Source: Synergistaceae bacterium (GTDB taxonomy: Bacteria; Synergistota; Synergistia; Synergistales; Aminobacteriaceae). Taken from it: a DNA stretch of 6,992 nucleotides. Shown one piece after another: positions 1 to 5,366 of the stretch (its first letter is position 1; each line of letters starts with the position of its first letter). A program made the translations under genes and the position numbers. Location of the stretch: positions 1-6,992 of the forward strand of contig JAFVEW010000334.1 in the NCBI GenBank assembly GCA_017475805.1, in the 5' to 3' direction. The notes below the pieces were generated by a model. That model had not been told where the DNA came from, searched no databases, and saw nothing but the letters and a program-made list of their open reading frames with translations.

Positions 1-209
1 TAACGTAGGCTCGTAATTTTTCAGGATCAATCTTTTTGAAAGTTCTTACAAAAGTATGTTTTTGTAAATGCCCTTCAGTTTTAAGTTGTTTTTCCCAATT
101 TCTGATAGTGTTTATGGCAACCTTAAAAACTTTGCTTGTTTTGAGCCAAAGAATGCCCCTCTCCGCGATATTCTAATGTTCTTCTTCTGTATTTTTCATC
201 ATAGCTCAT
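1..209 (-). pseudogene. IS630-type transposase, N-terminal part, frameshifted and cut by the window edge
   Basis: The first 23 codons from the ATG at 209 read MSYDEKYRRRTLEYRGEGHS followed by LAQ, which resembles the start of the helix-turn-helix domain of IS630-family transposases (DDE enzymes that insert at TA). In this frame the next codons run to a TAA at 123-125. Skipping one A in the four-A run (139-142) restores the expected continuation: a second helix around VFKVAINTIRNWEKQ, then TFKKIDPEKLRAYV, open to base 1. About 68 residues are therefore recognisable, all in the DNA-binding part. The catalytic domain lies outside the window. I see no clear ribosome binding site before 209, so the start is uncertain. 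The extra base is most simply a disabling mutation. Programmed frameshifting is possible but unsupported. The family call rests on recognised motifs, not a database search. Confidence 0.72.
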
Positions 210-245
210 AATTTTTTTATATCAATAATGAAGTTTTTACTATAA
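1..245 (-). mobile_element. Left part of an IS630-type insertion sequence (outer boundary approximate)
   Basis: The transposase fragment begins only about 45 bases past the thioredoxin stop codon, so the 5' end of the element must lie between about 210 and 253. TA dinucleotides, the usual IS630 target, occur in this stretch (for example in actataat, 239-246). I cannot fix the terminal inverted repeat because the other end is not in the window. The element points the same way as the thioredoxin gene, and no terminator hairpin lies between them, so thioredoxin transcripts may run into it. Confidence 0.5.
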
Positions 246-253
246 TTTTCTGC

Positions 254-592
254 TTATGCGCTGAGCTCGTCGAGTTTTTCTGTAATTTTTTCAATCGTGA
301 GGCCGCTGCCTGAGAGCCTAGCTACTTCTGCGCCGTTTTTGAAAAATAAAAACGTAGGCAAAGCCATTACTGCAGGTCTTACCATCATAGAAACACGACG
401 ATTTTTCGACGTATCGACCGAGCAGAATTTGAAATTGCTTCCATATTTTGGATTATCTGAGATTTCGTGATACTTCGGCATCAGAGCCATGCAAGATCCG
501 CACTTTGGCCCCCAAAAGTCAAGCACTGTCGGTAAAGGACTATTCTTAATCTCTTCTTCAAAATTTTCTTTTGTGATTTCGACTACTGGCAT
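254..592 (-). CDS. Thioredoxin-like protein with KCGSC active site
   Basis: This encodes a single-domain thioredoxin-fold protein of 112 residues, close to the usual thioredoxin length (105-110), with no signal peptide, so it should be cytoplasmic. Matches to the fold are the buried Asp (D25 in LDFW), Trp 27, the CxxC pair at C31-C34, and the cis-proline loop ALPTF (P79) followed by FKNG. The active site reads K-C-G-S-C instead of the classic W-C-G-P-C: the Trp before the first Cys is Lys and the Pro between the cysteines is Ser. Protein disulfide reduction is the likely reaction, but the partner is unknown. I place the start at the ATG at 592, because AGGAG (604-608) lies 11 bases upstream, the same spacing as in gap. 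The longer in-frame GTG at 604 overlaps that site. The gene follows the gap terminator with almost no room for its own promoter, so it may depend on readthrough. Confidence 0.88.
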   Translation of the reverse strand: MPVVEITKENFEEEIKNSPLPTVLDFWGPKCGSCMALMPKYHEISDNPKYGSNFKFCSVDTSKNRRVSMMVRPAVMALPTFLFFKNGAEVARLSGSGLTIEKITEKLDELSA

Positions 593-617
593 AATTCTTT
601 TCACTCCTGAATAACAT

Positions 618-658
618 AAAAAAATAAAAAATGCTCCTGTTCACTCACGAGCAGGAGC
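618..658 (-). terminator. Rho-independent terminator after gap
   Basis: Bases 633-658 form a hairpin with GCTCCTG pairing with CAGGAGC. It extends inward by three more pairs (one of them G-U) to a 6-base loop. On the minus strand it is followed by a T-rich tract (632 down to 618). It lies 22 bases past the gap stop and ends about 10 bases before the thioredoxin ribosome binding site, so it would limit transcription into that gene. Confidence 0.88.
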
Positions 659-679
659 AAAAATTTTTGAAATCTAAAA

Positions 680-1693
680 TTACTTAAGCTCTGAGAAGTA
701 CTTGATTGTACGAACCATCTGGCTCGTGTATGAATTTTCGTTATCGTACCAAGAAACAACCTGAACGAGGGTCTTATCGTCGCCGACGGGTTTAACTTTC
801 GTCTGAGTTGCGTCGAAAATTGAGCCTGCTTTGCTGTCGATGATGTCTGATGAAACGATCTGATCTGTATTGTACTCGAATGATTCTGTTTCTTCTTTCT
901 TCATCTGAGCATTAACTTGATCAACTGTTACTGAGCCGTTGACGACTGCGTCAAGAATTGTCGTTGAGCCTGTCGGTGTCGGAACTCTCTGTGCTGCGCC
1001 GTCAAGTTTACCTGCAAGTTCAGGAATAACAAGTCCGATAGCTTTTGCTGCGCCCGTTGAGTTCGGGACGATATTGCAAGCTGCTGCGCGTGCTCTGCGA
1101 AGATCGCCTTTGCGGTGAGGTCCGTCAAGAACCATCTGATCGCCGGTGTAAGCGTGTACTGTTGTCATGAAGCCTGAAACGATAGGAGCTAAATCGTTAA
1201 GAGCTTTTGCCATAGGAGCAAGGCAGTTGGTCGTGCATGAAGCTGCTGAAATAATCGTGTCTGAAGGTTTAAGTGTCTTGTGGTTGACGTTGAAAACGAT
1301 TGTCGGAAGGTCGTTGCCTGCAGGTGCTGAAATTACGACTTTGCGGGCACCGGCTTTGATGTGAGCTTCGGCTTTTTCTTTTGAAGTATAGAAGCCTGAG
1401 CACTCAAGAACGACGTCGACTTTAAGCTCGCCCCAAGGAAGCTCTTCTGCTTTCGGCTTTGCATAAATCGTAATGACTTTTCCGTCAACTGTGATTGTGC
1501 CTTTCTCGTCATCGAAATCTACTGTCTTGTTGTAGCGTCCGTGTGTTGTGTCATACTTAAGAAGATGAGCAAGCATTTTAGGAGCTACGAGGTCATTGAT
1601 AGCTACGACTTCGTAACCTTCTGCATCGAACATCTGACGGAACGCGAGGCGGCCTATTCTTCCAAAACCATTAATGGCAACTCTTACAGCCAT
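680..1693 (-). CDS. gap: Glyceraldehyde-3-phosphate dehydrogenase, type I (NAD-dependent)
   Basis: This cytoplasmic glycolytic enzyme converts glyceraldehyde-3-phosphate, NAD+ and phosphate to 1,3-bisphosphoglycerate. The protein has 337 residues, the normal length for a tetrameric type I enzyme. The N-terminal Rossmann fold opens with INGFGRIGR (residues 7-15). Asp 34 in AINDL is the residue usually linked to NAD preference over NADP. The catalytic site is SCTTNC (Cys 153, with Cys 157), with the general base His 180 in [21 protein letters not shown] and RVPTPTGS are the conserved phosphate and S-loop regions, and SWYDNE sits near the C-terminus. The start is well supported by AGGAGG at 1705-1710, 11 bases before the ATG. 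The gene stands between two terminators and has its own -10 box, so it appears mainly monocistronic, with possible leakage into the thioredoxin gene. No pgk or tpi is next to it. No key residue is missing. Confidence 0.98.
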   Translation of the reverse strand: MAVRVAINGFGRIGRLAFRQMFDAEGYEVVAINDLVAPKMLAHLLKYDTTHGRYNKTVDFDDEKGTITVDGKVITIYAKPKAEELPWGELKVDVVLECSGFYTSKEKAEAHIKAGARKVVISAPAGNDLPTIVFNVNHKTLKPSDTIISAASCTTNCLAPMAKALNDLAPIVSGFMTTVHAYTGDQMVLDGPHRKGDLRRARAAACNIVPNSTGAAKAIGLVIPELAGKLDGAAQRVPTPTGSTTILDAVVNGSVTVDQVNAQMKKEETESFEYNTDQIVSSDIIDSKAGSIFDATQTKVKPVGDDKTLVQVVSWYDNENSYTSQMVRTIKYFSELK

Positions 1694-1722
1694 GATAAAA
1701 AATTCCTCCTAAAAAATAATTT

Positions 1723-1735
1723 TTCTTATTAAGAA
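1723..1735. promoter_or_regulatory. Inverted repeat at the gap transcription start (possible operator)
   Basis: TTCTTA and TAAGAA form a perfect 6-base inverted repeat around one central base. It starts 7 bases downstream of the gap -10 box, so it would cover the first transcribed bases, where a repressor could block initiation. The regulator is unknown and the repeat is AT-rich, so chance cannot be excluded. Confidence 0.35.
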
Positions 1736-1742
1736 CAAAATT

Positions 1743-1748
1743 ATTATA
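1743..1748 (-). promoter_or_regulatory. Likely -10 box of the gap promoter
   Basis: A perfect TATAAT lies on the minus strand about 50 bases upstream of the gap start codon, predicting a leader of roughly 43 nt. No good -35 hexamer is found at 16-18 bases spacing (GCGAAA at 17), so the promoter may be weak or helped by an activator or AT-rich upstream DNA. Confidence 0.6.
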
Positions 1749-1784
1749 CAACAAGATTTTTAATTTTTCGCGGCTATTAAATTT

Positions 1785-1829
1785 TGATAATAAATAATAA
1801 AAAGACCCGGGCTTTTTGTCCGAGTCTTT
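1785..1829 (-). terminator. Rho-independent terminator after the flagellin gene
   Basis: On the minus strand AAAGACTCGG pairs with CCGGGTCTTT (10 pairs, one G-U) around a 9-base loop (1801-1829). A T-rich tract follows (1800 down to about 1785). It lies about 58 bases past the flagellin stop and isolates the gene from gap downstream. Confidence 0.9.
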
Positions 1830-1887
1830 AAGGGTTGGAGTTTTATGTTTGATATGGAAATTGGCTTTCTTTTTTCCGTTAAATTTA

Positions 1888-4434
1888 TTACTGCAACAGG
1901 CTGAGAACCGACTGCGGAAGCTGGTTTGCCTGAGCAAGCATTGACGTACCCGACTGGTTGAGAATTTGAAGTTTGACAAACTCCATCATCGTCTGAGCCA
2001 TATCGGCGTCTCTGATTCTGGATTCGGCTGCCGTCAAGTTCGTGAGCGTTGTCGTCAAGTTCTCGCTTGTGTATTCGAGAGCGTTCTGATAAGCACCGAT
2101 CTTAGCGCGCTGTGTCGAAACTTTGTTAATAGCCGCGTCAATCTGTCCGATTGATTTTGAAGCCGACTCACGCGTCGCAACGTTGACATTCGTAACGCCA
2201 AGAGCTCCAGCTGTCATGTTTCCGATGTCGATAGCGATGTCTTCGCCTTCGTTAGCACCGATCTGGAAAACGGTTGAACTATCAACGATGTGAACTACTG
2301 CATCGTAAGCGTCAGTGTCTGCCGTAAGAAGGAAGCCTTCTTCTCCTTCGCTCCATGTTGCTTTGATATTTGCCGTGGGACTGAACTCAATATCAACATT
2401 CGGATGAAGAACACCGATCAATCTGTTGTCAGATACTTTGACGTTTGTAGCTCCGTTTACAGGGATTCCTGTGTGAGCATCGTAAATCGAAGCAACAAAT
2501 GCTGTTGTCGAACTCTCTTGAACAACGTTAAAGGCCAGGGAGTTAATCAAATCTTCGTCGCCGCTGAATGTCAAATCACCTGCTGAACCAGGAAGTAGTG
2601 ATCTGAAAATGAACGTACCTGCGACTGTTTCAAGACCCTGTGAAGGCATAGCGACTCCCTGAGTCTTTTCAACGAACGTGCAGAATTTGTTTGAGTCTGT
2701 GCCTTCGGTCAAATATTTAGCCTGTCCGAGTCCGTTTGCTATTGCATCGTTGAACTTCGTTTTAAGTTCATTAAGAGTGTCAGTACCGTAAATCGTTATG
2801 CTTGTGCTTTCGCCGTCGCCCTGTGTAATTGTAATCGTCTTAGGCGTGTCGAGCATGAAAACTCCCGATGAGTTCCAAAAGGTATTAAGGTCGCGAAGTT
2901 TAGTATCTCCGACGGCAGTTTTGCCAATATAAGCGGCTGTAAAGCTAGCAAGGTCGTCAGTCCCCGGAACTATGGCGTTATCACCCGATATGGAGAAATT
3001 ATCATCAGTTGTCAGAATAATATCACCGTTATAAACAGTGCCGTTTTCTGAGTTCAGATAGAAATTTCTGAAATGAAGCTGCTTATTCTGCGTTGCCTCT
3101 GTGCTGATGTTATAAATAACGGGCTGGCCAACAAGCGGCTTAGGATCACCTGCGGAGTATTTGTCATTGTCTGAAGAATACGTTACGGTATCATCAGTTT
3201 CAGCTGTCTCGGTATCAGAATTGTACCAAGCATCCGGCCAATCGAGGTCTTGGTCGCCGACAATCTTCACACCTAACTCAGTAGTAACATCACTAGTCCC
3301 CTCACCTCTGACGTTATAAACAAACTTAGCTCCCGTAGTGAAATCTGCGAAAGAACCACCTGCTGTTAACTGCAACGTCAAAGCATCGGTAAAATCGGTA
3401 TCTGACTCGGAAAGCCCCACGAGTTTTCCAAGCTGTACTGGTTCAGCAACCGTACCGCCCGTAACCTTGAGCGTGATATTATCCATAACTTGGCTGTCGA
3501 TAGAGCCGTCAGCTTTGAGAATATTCGACTGAGCACTAAGAATGACTGTACCCTCAGTTTCGTCGCCCATCATCGATGTTACGGTGAACAAAATATTAGC
3601 GTTATTAGGGCTAGTAGCACTCAACGTGAAATAATTTTCTAACTCATCGGACTTGACCTGCGTTTTAGTGCCGTCACCTGCAGTGGCATTAAATCCATAA
3701 ACGCCAGTTACTTGCGAATCTGTATTCGTATCGACTGCCTGAACTTTATAATTCGCCGCAGGGAGGTTGTCAACCTTCACGGCACTAACACCCTTCTCTG
3801 AAAGTATCGAGGTGTTAGTTATGACGTTCGGATGCTTAATCGTCATGACTGATGATTTCTGAACTTGCCCTGTGCCTGTCTGATTGGGATCAACGTTGAC
3901 TTTAATTCTGAAGTTGCCTTCAAAAGATTTTTTCTGCCCGAACTGGTCAATTTCTCGGAGTGAACCGTTGACATAAGCCTTTACATTGATATTGCTTGAT
4001 GACGTGATACCGGCTGAGCTTCCGTCAAGCAAACGTTTTTTGTTAAATTGTGTTGTCTTCGCGATTCTGTCAATCTGATCAGAAAGCTGATTGATTTCAA
4101 GCTGAATATAGCTTCTATCCTGTGATGTAAGTGTGTCGTTTTAAGCCTGAACAGCAAGCTCGCGCATTCTCTGAAGCATTGAGTTTGTCTCGCCGAGTGC
4201 GCCTTCAGCTGTCTGAAGCATTGACGTAGCGTCCTGAGTGTTTCTTACGGCGATTTCAAGACCTGAAATCTGAGCGCGCATCTTTTCGCTGATTGCGAAT
4301 CCTGCTGCATCGTCTGCTGCTGAATTAATACGAAGACCTGTTGAAAGTTTCTGAATAGTTTTCTCCATCGCGTTATTCGTTGAGTTTAACGCGTTATAAG
4401 CTGTAAGTGCGGGTATGTTGTGGTATATCCTCAT
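1888..4434 (-). pseudogene. Flagellin, very long, interrupted by an in-frame TAA at codon 98
   Basis: This is the flagellar filament subunit, exported by the flagellar type III apparatus and polymerised outside the cell. Read through the stop, it has 848 residues, against 270-500 for common flagellins. Residues 1-97 are the N-terminal D0/D1 helices ([48 protein letters not shown]). Codon 98 is TAA, and the same frame resumes at once with the expected NDTLTSQDRSYIQLEINQLS and TTQFNKKRLLDG. Residues from about 140 to 730 form a variable region rich in Thr, Ser, Asp and Asn, including a Flagellin_IN-like stretch (KTITITQGDGESTSITIYGT) and one Cys (in NKFCTFVE). The C-terminal D1/D0 region runs from about NVATRESASKSIGQIDAAIN to the final SVLSLLQ. 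AGGAGG (4447-4452) precedes the ATG by 12 bases, and a sigma-28 promoter lies upstream. Without suppression only 97 residues would be made, lacking the C-terminal D0 needed for export and assembly. The downstream frame is intact for 750 codons, so the lesion is recent, suppressed, or a sequence error. Confidence 0.9.
4141..4143 (-). other. In-frame TAA stop (codon 98) within the flagellin gene
   Basis: The reading is GTT CAG GCT TAA AAC GAC ACA. Flagellins usually have a small residue (Ser, Ala or Gly) here, as in VQASNDT. A Ser TCA codon becomes TAA by a single C-to-A change, which fits a point mutation. No base is gained or lost around it. Confidence 0.9.
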
Positions 4435-4446
4435 AATATTTTTAAG

Positions 4447-4468
4447 CCTCCTGCAACGGTTATAACCG
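4447..4468 (-). promoter_or_regulatory. Flagellin Shine-Dalgarno site with adjacent 12-base palindrome in the leader
   Basis: CGGTTATAACCG (4457-4468) is a perfect palindrome four bases upstream of AGGAGG (4447-4452). In RNA it can form a short hairpin with a UAUA loop, extendable by two G-U pairs. So close to the ribosome binding site, it could affect translation or mRNA stability. This role is inference only. Confidence 0.4.
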
Positions 4469-4549
4469 CCTGAAATTTTGTCCTTAAATTTTTTTATAAA
4501 AAGCTATTTTCTTAAATTTTCGGGTCGTCCTTTGCCCCGTCTAAGTAAG

Positions 4550-4576
4550 ATTTCGGCCTTTTGTCCAAGAACTTTA
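4550..4576 (-). promoter_or_regulatory. Sigma-28 (FliA) promoter of the flagellin gene
   Basis: On the minus strand TAAAGTTC (4569-4576), an 11-base spacer and GCCGAAAT (4550-4557) match the flagellar sigma-28 consensus TAAAGTTT-N11-GCCGATAA at 13 of 16 positions with exact spacing. Transcription would start near 4543, giving a leader of about 110 nt. This places the gene in the late flagellar class, expressed after the hook-basal body is complete. Confidence 0.88.
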
Positions 4577-4641
4577 ATTTCAGAATTTTTATTTTTAATG
4601 TCTTTCAATTTTTCAGTATTTTACGAAAAATACCATCGTAA

Positions 4642-4669
4642 ATTATACTGATTTTTTATTCTTTTTCAA
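4642..4669 (-). promoter_or_regulatory. Possible second, sigma-70-type promoter upstream of flagellin
   Basis: TTGAAA (4664-4669) and TATAAT (4642-4647) are separated by 16 bases, a good housekeeping promoter by sequence. It lies between the tRNA and the sigma-28 promoter and reads toward flagellin, predicting a leader of about 200 nt. It could give basal flagellin transcription or make a short leader RNA. In such AT-rich DNA a chance match is possible. Confidence 0.5.
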
Positions 4670-4710
4670 GGGGGAACAACGTAAAAACACACACAAAGAG
4701 AGGGAATGCT

Positions 4711-4787
4711 TGGTGGGCCCACCTGGACTCGAACCAGGAACCTTCCGGTTATGAGCCGGTGGCTCTAACCACTTGAGCTATAGGCCC
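4711..4787 (-). tRNA. tRNA with CAU anticodon (Ile2 or elongator Met)
   Basis: The 77-base gene folds as a full cloverleaf. The acceptor stem is GGGCCTA with TGGGCCC, the D stem GCTC/GAGC, the anticodon loop CTCATAA, and the T arm CCTGG-TTCGAGT-CCAGG. The CCA end is encoded. The D loop lacks initiator features, and the acceptor stem is fully paired from its first pair (initiators have a mismatch there), so it is not initiator tRNA. CAU leaves two options: elongator Met, or the Ile2 tRNA whose C34 is changed to lysidine by TilS to read AUA. The GGCTCATAACC anticodon region and overall sequence resemble Ile2 genes I know, so I lean to Ile2 without certainty. The top pair of the anticodon stem is an A-A mismatch, slightly unusual. 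It has its own promoter about 10 bases upstream. Confidence 0.95.
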
Positions 4788-4804
4788 AATGTAAAACTTG
4801 AAGA

Positions 4805-4833
4805 ATTTTACACGAGTGTTTATTTTGCGTCAA
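4805..4833 (-). promoter_or_regulatory. Sigma-70 promoter of the tRNA gene
   Basis: TTGACG (4828-4833), a 17-base spacer and TAAAAT (4805-4810) form a strong housekeeping promoter. The predicted start is near 4798, about 10 bases before the mature tRNA 5' end, the usual arrangement for a tRNA gene. Confidence 0.82.
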
Positions 4834-4938
4834 GTTAAAAAAATTTTATTGCTATAAAAAATATCTCGAAACGAAATCATAATTTTTTGAATAGTGATGC
4901 ACATAAACATTGATGATTAAAAATAAAATTTGCTATTT

Positions 4939-4962
4939 TGTAGTAATAAATGTAGTAATAAA
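4939..4962. repeat. Perfect 12-bp tandem duplication
   Basis: TGTAGTAATAAA occurs twice in a row with no spacer (4939-4950 and 4951-4962). It could be replication slippage, or paired sites for a regulator upstream of ptsH. Only two copies are present. Confidence 0.7.
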
Positions 4963-5032
4963 AAAATAATTTTCCGACTCGCATCGAAAAATTTTCTGTA
5001 GGGATTATAACACAAAATTTTTTCATATATAT

Positions 5033-5038
5033 TATAAT
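5033..5038 (+). promoter_or_regulatory. Candidate -10 box for ptsHI
   Basis: A perfect TATAAT lies 70 bases before the ptsH start, with no good -35 hexamer at normal spacing (ACACAA at 17). An alternative is TCGAAA (4984-4989), 16 bases, then TATAAC (5006-5011). Which one is used cannot be decided from sequence. Confidence 0.4.
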
Positions 5039-5108
5039 TTGCTTAACTGTGCCATTTTCTTATGGACAATTTTTAATCATGAAGTTTTAGAAAGGAAGTT
5101 TGTAGGCA

Positions 5109-5366
5109 ATGAAAGAATTTAAGTATGTCATAACTGATCCCGTAGGAATCCACGCTCGTCCGGCAGGTCTGCTCGTCAAAGAGGCTAAAAATTTCAAGAG
5201 CACCGCAACTTTCATCAAAGGCGACAAAAGCGCAAAAGCCACTGCTTTAATGAAGCTCATGGGAATGGGCATTAAACAGGGCGACGAAGTTACTGTCCAA
5301 GTTGAAGGTGAAGATGAAGAAGCCTGCGCCGCCGCAATCGAGAAATTCCTCAAGGAGAATTTTTAA
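5109..5366 (+). CDS. ptsH: Phosphocarrier protein HPr
   Basis: HPr is the small cytoplasmic carrier that takes phosphate from Enzyme I and passes it to the sugar-specific EIIA domains of the PEP-dependent phosphotransferase system. The protein has 85 residues, the standard size. The phosphorylated histidine is His 15 in GIHARPAG, with Arg 17 beside it as in all HPr proteins. The region of the second site in Gram-positive HPr (KSIMGVMSLGI, Ser 46) aligns here with TALMKLMGMGI. The serine is Ala 46, so ATP-dependent control by HPr kinase at that position looks absent, although Thr 45 is adjacent. The ATG follows AAAGGAAG (5091-5098) by 10 bases. The stop codon overlaps the ptsI start (TAATG), which implies translational coupling and equal output of the two proteins. 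No EII gene is visible, so the sugar is unknown. A role in NPr-like regulation rather than transport cannot be excluded. Confidence 0.96.
   Translation: MKEFKYVITDPVGIHARPAGLLVKEAKNFKSTATFIKGDKSAKATALMKLMGMGIKQGDEVTVQVEGEDEEACAAAIEKFLKENF

Larger units (their letters stand above)
4788..5108. other. Divergent AT-rich spacer between the tRNA and ptsH
   Basis: This 321-base stretch holds the tRNA promoter on the minus strand, a 12-base tandem duplication (4939-4962), and weak candidate promoters for ptsH on the plus strand (TATAAT at 5033-5038). I see no convincing small gene or structured RNA in it. Confidence 0.6.

Noticed and set aside
592..604. GTG start at 604 for the thioredoxin gene
   Set aside because: It overlaps the AGGAG ribosome binding site, which serves the ATG at 592 at the same spacing as in gap.
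1671..1979. 102-residue minus-strand open frame across the flagellin end and gap leader
   Set aside because: It overlaps the flagellin 3' end, a terminator, the gap promoter and the gap start in another frame, and its protein is low-complexity.
1888..4032. Separate 714-residue gene starting at TTG 4032
   Set aside because: It is in frame with the upstream flagellin N-terminus, and the bases between codon 98 and 4032 encode conserved flagellin sequence. No ribosome binding site precedes the TTG. It is the rest of the interrupted flagellin gene.
4141..4143. Recoding of TAA as a sense codon in this organism
   Set aside because: The thioredoxin, gap, ptsH and flagellin genes all end in TAA at the expected lengths, so TAA works as a stop here. 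Selenocysteine uses TGA, not TAA.
4470..4550. c-di-GMP or other known riboswitch in the flagellin leader
   Set aside because: The GGGGCAAAGGACGACCC stretch looked suggestive, but I could not fit it to the conserved core of a known riboswitch, and only a 4-pair stem is visible.
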